From assembly GCF_011386835.1 (NCBI RefSeq), contig NC_088805.1:15682836-15746835 (forward strand): a stretch of 64,000 nt of DNA. The letters are read 5' to 3'. The translations under genes were made by a program, and so were the position numbers. The notes beneath the pieces were generated by a model. That model worked only from the letters and a program-made list of their open reading frames with translations, was not told the DNA's origin and did not search any database. Within the stretch, counting starts at the first letter, position 1, and each line of letters begins with the position of its first letter. This stretch comes from Chrysemys picta bellii. Taxonomy: Eukaryota; Chordata; Testudines; Emydidae. Positions 11,431-22,400 of the stretch are shown one piece after another.

Positions 11431-13447
11431 AAGAGAAGAGGGGACAAGCGGCAATGCCAGCCCTGTGGGGGAGGGAGGGCTTGGGAGAGTAGCTTGGGCT
11501 GGGCCAGGCCAGCCCAGCCCAGGCAGTAGCAGGGGGCCTCGGGCTGACCCCGCAGGGGCAGGCAATGGGGAGGGGGCTTATGCTAGTCTCACACATAGGG
11601 GAGATGGGGGGTCTTGGGCCAGCCCTACGGGCAGGAAGCAGGGAGGGGTAGGAGACAAAGCAATGGTGAAGGTTAAGCTGGGTTCAAGGAGTGCTGCTGA
11701 CATCCCTTTCTCCCATGGGCCATTTTAGGGCAACAAAGCATTGTGCTGAGCTGGCCAAAGCAGGTGGGCTCCACGTATTGTTTGAGTGGCACAGAGTTCG
11801 GAGAGCAGGGCGCTCTGGGCAGTCATTGCACAGATACCCCTGGGGGCAGGTGGTTTTCTTACTGCACATGCACTCGGAAGGAGCAGGACTACAACTCAGA
11901 GCTTCCTGGCCCCTGGGAAAAGAGGTTTCTGACAGGGGGAAACAGCTTGAGAGCTTTCACCACCCAGGCTCTTGCAGAAAGAAAGGTCAGTATGTTTCTT
12001 CCCCCCCTTTCCTGAAGGCCTAGGACTGTGCTTCTTGTGGGCTGCAGAAGCATACTAACTTTTTGGCTTAGACTTTAACCCCCCTGTACGGGAGCAGAGC
12101 CCCTAAACAGCATAGCCGGAGGGCTGTGCTCCGGGCTCAGACAGGAGCAGCGTCTCTTCTTGCCCCACGGGAGCACTAGAGAGGTACAGCCTGCTACACC
12201 ATGCATGATCCCAGGATCAGAGTCATCCAACAGAAGAGTCACAGTAGGACTGTCTGGATGCCAGAAGTGATGAAAAAGAGATTGGATTACAAGAGAACGT
12301 TGCTCAGAAAGAGCTGTAACGGGTCTGGGCAGTAATTGGTTCCACACACTTTGATCGTACTGGAGGGTAAATCCATTTGGGGATGAAGTAATACACAGAT
12401 TAAATGTGCTTTGGAAACTGCCATCCCCTAATGACTCATTTTCTGATACTAGGAGATTTTCAAGACCTTGACAATCTGAATGGACTGTATAAAAATGCCC
12501 TTTTAAGAGCAACAGCTGTTGCAAAAAAGATAATGCTACATAATGGAGCTTGATTGTCACGGATGGGTGCCAAGGCAAAGCAAACAGGTCAATTTAGAAA
12601 AACATTTGTGATAAGCCAGGAGTTATGTACATCCTGTCTAAATACATAACACTGCCATCATGGCAATATTACCTAGAAAAGGTGTAACAGATATATTTAT
12701 GGCAAAGCATTTGTGTTGTCCATATGTAAAATGTGCACCTCTCACCTCCATCCTTCCCCTTTAAAGAGAAATTAAAGCGGAGGGTGAGGGATGTTTAACC
12801 AATGTTGCACTTAAGGTGGTGGTGTGGGGGGGGTTATATTACACACTTCAGTTACAGTAATTCAATTATAATGTAACAAATGCACCTTGTATCTATCTCC
12901 ACTCCCTTTGAAATCATCATCTCAAAGCAACATTGGAGAAATACAATGCATTATCGAAAGGCATCACTGTCACTTGGTGATCTAGGGGGTAAGTGTCATT
13001 CAAATTAGATTAATCAAAACCTTATGGGTGTTCAGTTTAATTCAGGCAGAAACCATTACTAGAGGCAATTTATTGGACTAGGCAGAGCTATGCTCTGCTC
13101 TAGCGGTAGAACGCTGTGGAATAAATGAGGTTACAGATTGAGTGGATTACTTACGTTTTAGAAACAAGTCAAGAACTTGTGAGGAACCAGCTAAGTGACT
13201 AGTTAGATGGTCTCTAAGAAAACCACATAATGGAATAGTTGGGTCATGGGAGTAAACTGCCATTTGCCTTACATCCAACGTTAACCCGAATTCACACACT
13301 ATTTTCCTAACTCAGAGCCCTCTAGGATCTGTACCATCTTCACTCATATGATCCATCTTTATCCTAGAAAGAAAAGGGATTATAATGGTCAAGAATATTA
13401 ATCTTGTGAAATGTATCCAACCATGAACCTTAGGTTTTTTTACTGTC

Positions 13448-13453
13448 TTTATT
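13448..13453 (-). terminator. Candidate distal poly(A) signal of the SBSPON-like gene
   Basis: AATAAA on the minus strand is followed downstream by a T-run-containing stretch. If used, the SBSPON-like mRNA would have a 3' UTR of about 2.85 kb through the AT-rich block 13450-16300. Confidence 0.45.
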
Positions 13454-13759
13454 CAAAGTAACTCAAGTACATGTTTTTTGTACAACAGCGGGCCTGGCAT
13501 AGGATATGGTTGTGGATACATGAAGTGATAAGGTTCAGAACAATTACTACAATATTAAAAACTGGAAAAAGCCATGCTCGTTTCACTCCAGAATTGTGTT
13601 CATTTAAAAAGACATGGGAACAAACACTATGAATTCCAAATGCCAGTTCTCTGGTACATACAGAGATGGTGACACGCTCTGGTGCTATATGGATCTCGGT
13701 GGAGCTTAGAGCAACAGGAAAAGCCAGTAGAAGAACAAGGAGTCTATTGGTCAGTGCTT

Positions 13760-13783
13760 AAAAAAAAAAAAAAAAAAAAAAAA
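13760..13783 (+). repeat. Poly(A) run of about 24
   Basis: A simple A homopolymer on the plus strand, which is a poly(T) on the transcribed strand of the SBSPON-like gene. It may be the tail of an unrecognised retroposed copy. Confidence 0.9.
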
Positions 13784-14803
13784 GATATTTGGTAGAGATT
13801 GTTTATAAGGCAGGAGATTGGATCATAATCTTCCCTTTGGCCTGAACATCTATAGCTGGGGATTTCAAAGGAGCTAAGTGAGTTAGGAGCCCAACTCCCA
13901 CTGAAAGTCAAGAGGAGACTGGTGTCTAATGCCCTGAGGCCCCATTGGAAAAAAATTCTGCCTATGAAGAACATCCATGAAGGCTCAGTTTCTGTCATGT
14001 CAGGGCACGGAGGTGGGGGAAAGCGGCTTGACAGTTGGACCATATGACTGAGCTCCCATGAAGGACCCATGAAGGAGCTGACTGGCAGGTTAGAGCACGT
14101 ACATATGTGCTGTCTAGGTGGGTTTGTTTTGTTTTACCTGAGATTTTAACCTGACTTCACAAGAATGGATTTGACCAGCATACACAACTCCATTAGAAAA
14201 AGGAGAACATGGCCCCTGAATTGGACACGGACAATATGACAGAGGAGGATATAGGAACCACCAACTCAAATGGACCAGAAGATGCTGAAGAGATAACATC
14301 AGTGGACAGACAAAGGTAACATTGCCATCAGATAACGGTCTCACTGCCACATAAATAGCAAGGCAAAGCCAAGGCTCACATTGTTAACGCGGGAACCACT
14401 GATCCTTGCATAATATTCCCCTGCAATAGTGTGATTTCTGTTACACCAAAAAACCAGTGGAGATCTGGTCATTTTATCGGCTGTGGAATGGATGCAGTGA
14501 AGGGACAGCAAAGGAGTAGACACAGGGCCTGTTCCAAAGCCTTGATAATGACTTCAGTAAGCACAGGGTGGGCCCTGTAGAGTCCAATCCTGTGATATTA
14601 TAAGTTACGGGTGCTCAGCAGCACACAGAATCAGGTCCTTATTGTGCTCCTCAGTCAAGCCAGAGGTTGTAAAAGGCCAACTGGGTTTCTATGGATAAAC
14701 TAAGGTGCAGCTAACAAATTTGTTTAATAAATGAATTCTCTCTGAATAACGGTCAGTCTTCCGGCTTTTCAGATTGTCTGGCCTCTTTCCATCTGGGAGA
14801 TGT

Positions 14804-14809
14804 TTTATT
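14804..14809 (-). terminator. Candidate proximal poly(A) signal of the SBSPON-like gene
   Basis: AATAAA on the minus strand about 1.5 kb downstream of the stop codon, in AT-rich sequence. It is an alternative to the hexamer at 13448. Confidence 0.35.
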
Positions 14810-16300
14810 TTTCAATTAATAATTTATGTTAAATGTAATTTGCAAAAAGCCACCTTTGGTCTTAAGTTCTTTCGGAAGGAGCAAGCACAGCATGTCCTGG
14901 GGAATAACGGTGCCATGGGAGAAGCCCACAGAATGGAGGGAACCACGTCAGGAAGAGGCCCAAGGAAGCACGGTGTCGAAGGGGGAAGTCACCTGTGGTC
15001 TGACCTGGGAGAGTAGCCCCAGGATTCTGTATGTCATCATGTGATCACCTACAACCTAGGAACCAAAAATATCCTAGACTGTTTTTCCAGACATTAAGCC
15101 AAGGCAGTTCTCAGTTGTAGTTATTCCAAAGTCCCCAGGGCTCTGGGACATGATGATCCACCATCAAAAAAAGCAGCAACTGGAATACTCTATTAACCAT
15201 TTTCCTCTTGCTTTTAAAGTCCTCCGATTAGGGGGTGGCGATTCCAAGGGCTTCAGAAAACTCAAGACCAAAGTGCACTTAGGTCTAACCTTATTCAATA
15301 AATAGAAAGCTTGAAGGTCCTAAACCTTGTGATACTGTCAGCTGAAAAATGGGGTGCAAGCAGGGGTGTGTCCTAGATATTTTACTGGGAGATAGAGAGC
15401 GCGAGAGAGCTCATATATATTTAGATATATTATATCACTCATGTTAAAGCATTACAAATAAGTAGAGGGGGGAAAAAAAAACTCTTTTGCTATTTTCTGG
15501 ACTTTTTCCAAGACAGAAGTGCAGATTTGTCACTGCCTTTACTCTGATCTTGAGGAGATTAAATGACATGTAATACACCATCCTGTTTGAATCACTCAAG
15601 TATCAAGAGAAAAGCAACACAATCAACTTTAAAAGCTCAGAAGTACAGAGAAGAAAAGTTGCATCTTTTAAGACTTTGGCCAATCTTAAAACATTCTTAT
15701 TCTTTCACACATTCCTCTCAAAAAAGTCGAAGGACTCTGGGGTTTTTTTTGGAAACAGTTCCACAGTTAAGTGGGACATCATTTCCCAGGTCATCCCAAA
15801 GAACCATGACATCACTTCCTCGCTCAGATTTGGCCTCATTCCAATGTTCGTCCATCATTAACTTTGGTGCTGGGGTTCTAGCAAATTTCTTCTCTTTTTT
15901 AAAAAAAAAATGTTTTTTTAAATAGGGCTATTGCAATTTTCTTCTTTTCTTTTGTTGTTAAAATCTGCAAAATAATGGGACACAGAAAAAGAGTGGTCTT
16001 CCATTCTAGCTGGAGGTAGGTAGCAAGGTTTCAGGAATATAAAGTTCAAAAGAACAAAGACAGTCTTGTGCTTTCAAACAACACATAGGTATGTGGCCAA
16101 AAATATAAATTTCATAGGAAGTGAGTTTCTAATGAAACTGATACGAGGTAAAAAGTGTAGCAAGGACTTCATTCAGAGGAGGTCTACCCTTCACTTCTTC
16201 TGCCTGTTTTCTAGTGATAGCCAGAAAAGGCTGGGTCATCAGCTTCAATCGGTCACTCTCCCTTTCTCCTTGAAAGTTCATGACCCAGGTTGACAGAAGG

Positions 16301-16406
16301 TTACACAAAGATGAGCGACAGCGGAGGACACATACAGTTCTCATGCCGAGACTCCTGGATCCACGAGCCCTGGCACCCAGCGATGGAGGTGGCAGTCCAG
16401 AATGTC
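16301..16406 (-). CDS. SBSPON-like exon 5 (last coding exon)
   Basis: The acceptor is TTCCAATTTCAG. The exon completes a split Arg codon and encodes 34 more residues (TFWTATSIAGCQGSW, then HENCMCPPLSLIFV) to TAA at 16301-16303. The G-x-CQGSW and C-x-C-P motifs match the C-terminus of SBSPON, where CQGTW and CSCP occur. That match identified the last exon. Confidence 0.9.
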
Positions 16407-19400
16407 CTGAAATTGGAAGCACAGCCCAGGAGCAGGACTGGGTTAATCTTCCATCTCGCAGAATCCACCACAGCTCCATGAGCAAGGGTGGCCCACGAGT
16501 GGAGCTCCCAGCATTGCCAACCACAGGTGTTCGAAAATCATGAGCCAGCCACCCCCACGCCCCCCCCCCAAAATCACTGGCTTAAAAATATTAATAAGTT
16601 TACAGTTCTTTTTATTTGCCTTCTGATTTTCGAGCACGTCATATTTTCAAGCTTTTCTCTGCAAAAATGAAGGTCAGAAGCGTATTTTTCTGGGTGAAAG
16701 CCAAGGGTCTCGTGTGATCACATGACTCCAGGTTTTGAGGAAACCACCAGATAGCATAAAACTCAGGATTAAACCACTAGAACTGGCAACACTGATTCCC
16801 ACACAGCACAACACGGGCCAGAACAGCCGCTGGGATTCCAGCTATCGAAACCCTGGGGCGCTGAGCGGCATGGACAGGCTCCAGGGCCATTCAGCCCTAC
16901 TTGGCCGGGGCAGTGCTGTCTCAGTTCTGTGTAGGGAAGGGAAGTCAAAAAGGGAAGGTCTATGAAGACTCTCTCACCCCATGCCCTGGGCTGTTGAGAG
17001 CAGCACTGTCCTCGCATACTGCTCAGTCTAGGTCATTGTCCCCCTCTTCAAATGCCCCATTGGCTCCCTGCTGCTCTCCAGGTCCAGCTTAGCTTCTTGT
17101 CCTAGTCTCCCAGGTCCTGTATAGCGTTGCCCTGCCTCCAGAGGATCCCTCCTCACTTCACAAGCCTTCCCTCTGCCTATGCATCCCGCCTCCTGCCAGC
17201 GGCCCATCCTTTGTACGTGGCTCGGGCACACACCGCTGGAAACGTAGCCCTGGCAGGAGAAGCTGGGGCATGCAGGGAGCACATGCCACCCCTTTGCCAG
17301 GACAGTGCAGCTGGCCACTCTGCAAGGAGTCTAACGCTGCCCAAACCCAGTGGGCAGGACTGGGGCAGGCACAGGACACAGGGGATGTGTCTGCTCACTC
17401 TCCCCGAAGGTGGTTTGCGATTCTGGCACCAGGCTTGGGGGCTTTCCAGCCAGATACAAAGTGGGGCAGAAAATAAACCAAATAAGGACAAAATCCTTCC
17501 TCAGCAACACTGACAGTCCCTTTGGGCTAAGCTGGCTGGGTAACAGCCCTGATCATCACTCAGCCACTTACCTGGCTCCCTCCAGCCCATCCCCCTCGCA
17601 TCGGGCCCCGCTGGCCACAGCGTCCGGCCGGCACTCCACGCAGACCCGCCTCTCTCTCATCAGCTGGCTGCTCCACAGGTGCAGGCGGCAGGCGGCTCCC
17701 ACCTGCTTCAGGCGGAAGTAGACGCAGTAACTGGAAAGGGAGAGGGAGAGAATTAGCCAGGATGCCAACCCCCCTCTGCAATGGGTTTCTGCTCCCGCAG
17801 GGGCGGGGGTGGCCTGTGGTGAGAAGAGAGGCTTGCGTTTGCTGGGGAAATGCTCTATTTGCCTAGAGATAGGCCCAGTGCACACTTTCCTAGCACTAGC
17901 TGACCTCCCTGAAATCCCCAGACTTTAAACCACCAGCTGCTTGAATAACCCGACCAGGATCAGTACTCCATGAGCACGGACTCCACGAGGCACTCACACA
18001 AATCCTCCACTAGCAACGGCTTGATGCTAAAAGCAACCTGGTAGCAGCCTTGCCACTGAATGAGAAATCCCGAGGCAGGATGGTCACCCAAATCCTGCCG
18101 CCACCTCTGAACCTCACCACGTCCCTGCCAAAGGATCTCCAGTTCAACCCTAGAAGAATCACACCTGCCCGCCTCTCCCATTGCTAAGGGGAGTGGATCC
18201 TAGCTGCTGCCCGAGCGAAGACAACTGGATTCTAGAGAGGTTCTGCCCTGGGGTTGTATCTGGCATGAGCTTCCCCAGTCAGACGTCTCACAGTCATGCC
18301 TAGGATGCCGAATTACCATAAGGAGATGCCGAAATTGCCAGCTCCCCTCTGCTGGCGATGAGATGGTACTGCAATGGGGCACAGCCAACTCATTGCCGCT
18401 TTCAGTGCCATGCGGGAGGAGGGGTGGCCAGGTACAGCCACCCCCAGAACAGCTGACCAGTTGCTCTAAACTTGTGCCCTGGGCCAAAGCAACCCTTGAA
18501 TTGGGGAAACATAAATGTTGCCTAAAGCCCCTACAAGGCCAAGTTTCCTTATGTAAAAATGGGTCTAGAGAGATGCCCTAGTTTAGCTACTGTCTCTATA
18601 AGTAACTGCTTCAGCAGAGAGCTGCTTAGGGGCAGGTGGTGGAGGGGGACAACTATTAGAGATTCATCCCTCCCCGGGGGATTCATAATCCAAGGCCTCT
18701 TATTTGGGTTCCATCTGCTTTTGTGGTTTCCCTGTTTACTCACGAATCCCAGGCAGAGCTCTCCAAGGCTGCCACGCTGCTGGCCGACCCAGTAGCCAGG
18801 CACACGCCCACCTTCTGCAGCACCTGCATCCCAAGGAGGGAGGGGCGGGTTCTACCTGCAGCCTGCCCCCTTCAGACTCCTCATCCACACAGCTCGCTCC
18901 AGCTGCTGCCTTTGGAGATACAGTTTGGGGTTTGTCTTTACTGCACGTCTCATAACTCCCAAGCAAGGTTCAGAGTGGGAACGTGCCCCTTCAGGCTGGG
19001 CAGACACCGCATTCCTGGTTTGATTTGGTTTGAGGGAGGGAAAGGGGAGTATAGGCCAGTCTTTGCCCCAGGAGAATGGTCTCAGCGGGCCAAGGAGGGG
19101 ACGACAAAGGTTCTGTTCAGGGGACGAGACAGAGCCCGCATGGGACCTGGCTGCTGCTCATCCCTCATTCCCCAATGGCGCGTCAAGGCAGAAGTCCGAT
19201 CCCCTGCCCTGGGCAGGCAGCGGGATGAGTTTTGCTCTTGATGCTATCATGGCGGTCAATAATGCTGAGCATTGTCCAGAGAAGGTTCCAGGCAGGAAGA
19301 GAGGTATGTCAGCCTCCCAGCGCACTCCACGTGGCAAGGGAAACAGGGGCCACTGTTCCCAAGACACATACTGCGTTGTGCCTGGGTGTTTGTCTCCGAG

Positions 19401-22400
19401 GGTACGTTGACACAGCCGCTGTAGTGTGAACATGTACCACGGCAACGGGAGGGGTTCTTCCATCCCTGTAGTAAATCCACCTCTCCGAGAAGGAGTAGTT
19501 CAGTTGACGGAATCATTCTTCCATCGGCCGAGCGGTCGGGTTAATTACAATCGCACAGGGCGTGAACTTTTTCACAGCCTCGAGTGATGTAGTTAAGCCG
19601 ACCTAGTTGTCCAGTGTTGACCAGTCCAGGATAAGTGGTGAGAGATGGATGGGAGAACTGGACATGCCCACAAACAGTAGAGGGGTTTCTGGACGAGGCC
19701 GGACACCAAAGCCGGAGGAGGAGCATGGAGATCAGGCCTGAGGAGCGCAGACGAGCTGATGCTGAACAGGAGACTCAGGGCGCCCTTGCAGTCAGGACTA
19801 CACGGGTAGATGCTGCCAGGACAAGCCATAGAACATGGGCAGGATGGGCTGAAAATCAGATGGCTTCTTTTCACACCAGTCCCAGAGATGGAGCCAGTGA
19901 GGGAAGAAGGCAGCATGCAACCTGGGCGGTCCCTCTGCCCAAGAAACTGGGTATGCATGCTGGTGACAGCAGGGAGCCAATGGGTTATGACTCCCAAATG
20001 TACCCCAGGTATTTTAAATGTAGCAGATGAAAAATGCTCCCAGCTGGCCACCTCCCCTCCCCACCTACCTGGCCCAGCAGCCATTTGCAGAAAGAACAGG
20101 CTGCCTGCTGCAGGGAAGAGGCAGACTAGCACGCAGGAGAGTTAGGAACAATGGCCGTGAGGTCGGCCAGCCCCACTGACTTTCCCACTCCCCCTGCAAG
20201 CAGGAAATCATCCCAGTCGCCCCCAAGGAGCGGGGGACACATTCTGATCAGCAGGGCCTCCCTCAACCAGTCAGGTGACCCCACCGCCACGCTGTACAGC
20301 AAAAGGAACCTCCACAACATGCTCTTGTCCAGACGGGCCCCTGCTGTGGATTTCGCCTTCCCTGGAAGGACGATGACCCCAGGTAGAGACAAGCTAGAAG
20401 CTGCTCCAGGTGCCCCTTGCAGGCTGGCTCCCTGGCACTGCCAGTGTGGAGGAGGGGGGGAAGAAGGGATGCAGGCAGAGAGGCTACACACTTCAAAGCA
20501 AAGCTGCCTGCACCGCTGGGGAGATCAGGGCCTGCGCTTTCCCAAAGGCAGGGGGAGGGGAAGCTCTGATCTGAAGCAATTCCCTTAAGTCAGCCAGTGC
20601 ATTCTGGTTGCTTTACAGCTGTCAGCTTGCCAAGCCTCCTCCTCCTCCAAGGGGCCTTCAGGGTTTTGTTCCCCCCCCCCCCCCCCTTCTGTTTGAAGAG
20701 GTGATTAAGGATCAAATAAACTCAGCTGCTGGGAATGGCCAGGAAAGGAACATAAGGCAGACAAGCAACTGCAGCCAGTCGAGGGGCAGAACGATGGCAA
20801 ACGTTTCTGACATCTCTCTCCGCGCAGAGTGGAAGCCCAGGCACCCGTGTGCACAGAGCTGCTGGATTGGTGTGTGTCAGCACCCAGAGTGTTCTCCCTG
20901 CACACCCTCCCTTCACAGCTCACCAGCTGCCACGGCTGCAAAGAAAGTGCCATGAGATTCTGCGGGTAAAAATAACGGAGACGTGCACACCTGCGAGGAG
21001 GTGCAAGCGACAGCTGCCGTTGCCTAGGCCTGGCTGGAACAGGAAAGCAGCCGCCGTGCCCTGCGCGGATTCCCACTTTCTGCTCCACTTGAAGGTTTCA
21101 AACACTCATCCAAGGGAATTTCAGGAAGGAGACAGTGCAGCAATGCAGCTCCCACGGCGGGGACGGCGCCATGGAGGACAGCAAGGTGGTTTTCCACTGC
21201 AGGAGGGTTGGGAAACGGCTCCCCAAAATGATCGTTTTGAATGCAACCATCTTCCCCCAAATTTCACAGGAGCTTTGTTGTGAGGGTGTTTTTGCATATT
21301 TAAACCACTTCTGACATCCATCAAAATGCAAACGCCTCTGTTCTCTTGGGCTTGGACGCGTGGCTCTCAGAGTGACCTGCGGGGTGCGAACCATTCCGTT
21401 CTGGGAGCTCCCGCTGGGGTGAAACCAAAGAGAAACAGAACACCTTTAAGAAGTATTGGAACGGCAACTGCTCCAGTGAGCGATAAGGTAGCACAGATTG
21501 GGTGCGACAACCACTGCAGCCGTTGTGTGACGGGAGCGGAGGCCAAGGGTGAAGGTGCAGAGGGTTCTGCTGTATTCCAGCCCCATTGCTCCAAGCTACA
21601 GCTTTGATTGTTGCATCCCTTAATTAGCCCAAAGGCGCTACTTGGCACGGAGCTGTGAGAACTCGGCAGCCAGACAGTCAGTGGAACAGCAGCAGGAGGC
21701 CCTGGCATTACCACACCACGCCTGGGGCTACTATGCCGCTCCAAGAAATGCCCCAACTCCCTTCCAAGCCATACCCCAGCCACTACCACACTTCCACCTT
21801 ACGAACTCCTAAGCCCTTCCTTGCGGCTGGAGCAGGCAGCCACCCATAAGGCCTCTATGCCCCCTCCTTATGGACCGGCTTCCTAGGACAGCACACAAGA
21901 ACGTGTGCTGATGGCCACTCCGGGTACGTCTGCATGCAGCTGGGAGTGCGCTTCCCAGCCCAGGTAGACACATGCTAGCTCGGCTCGAGCTATAGCTGGG
22001 AGAAGCATGGGCAAGCAGGGACTCGGATTAGCTGCCTGAATACATGCCAAGGGGGTGCGGATGGGTTTGTATTTGGACAGCTAGACCAAGCCACTGGCTA
22101 CGCTGCTCACTAGCTGAACCACAGCTAGTGCGTCTGCCCATCCACGCTGGGAAGCATGCTCCCAGGACCAGGGAGTGGGTCAGCCCTCGTGGCAATAACC
22201 TCAGTAAAGACAGCTCTGCCCACCTATTCTTACTCATATTGGTCTCACGCTTTCCCCCCATTTCCATACTTCTGACCAAAATGCGCCAGAGTTTGTGGCT
22301 GGAGAGCTGGGGGCTTGTTCTAACCTTCAGGAGGAGGCTGGAAGAAGACCTGGCCATGAGAGTAGAAAGGGGGTGGACCAGGGCTGCTTAGCATGGGAAA

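Larger units (their letters stand above)
4690..13440. other. Intergenic stretch without recognised genes
   Basis: No reading frame on either strand looks like a conserved exon; frames stay under about 110 codons except one at 12075-12578. Recognisable material is limited to MIR-like fragments (about 5351-5431 and 9836-9975), a Harbinger-like segment near 9228-9485 and a possible hAT-like end at 11285. The stretch separates two convergent genes. Confidence 0.6.
13450..16300 (-). other. AT-rich region, candidate long 3' UTR of the SBSPON-like gene
   Basis: This sequence lies directly downstream of the stop codon at 16301. It is clearly more AT-rich than the intergenic DNA to its left and contains few recognisable repeats. 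Two AATAAA hexamers on the minus strand (14804 and 13448) could end it. A diverged palindromic repeat lies near 13851-13945. No exon of another gene is apparent. Confidence 0.4.

Noticed and set aside
17035..17260. Possible L2-type LINE reading frame
   Set aside because: A phrase like HWLPAALQVQLSFLS recalls LINE reverse-transcriptase C-termini, but the match is too short and diverged to annotate as an element.
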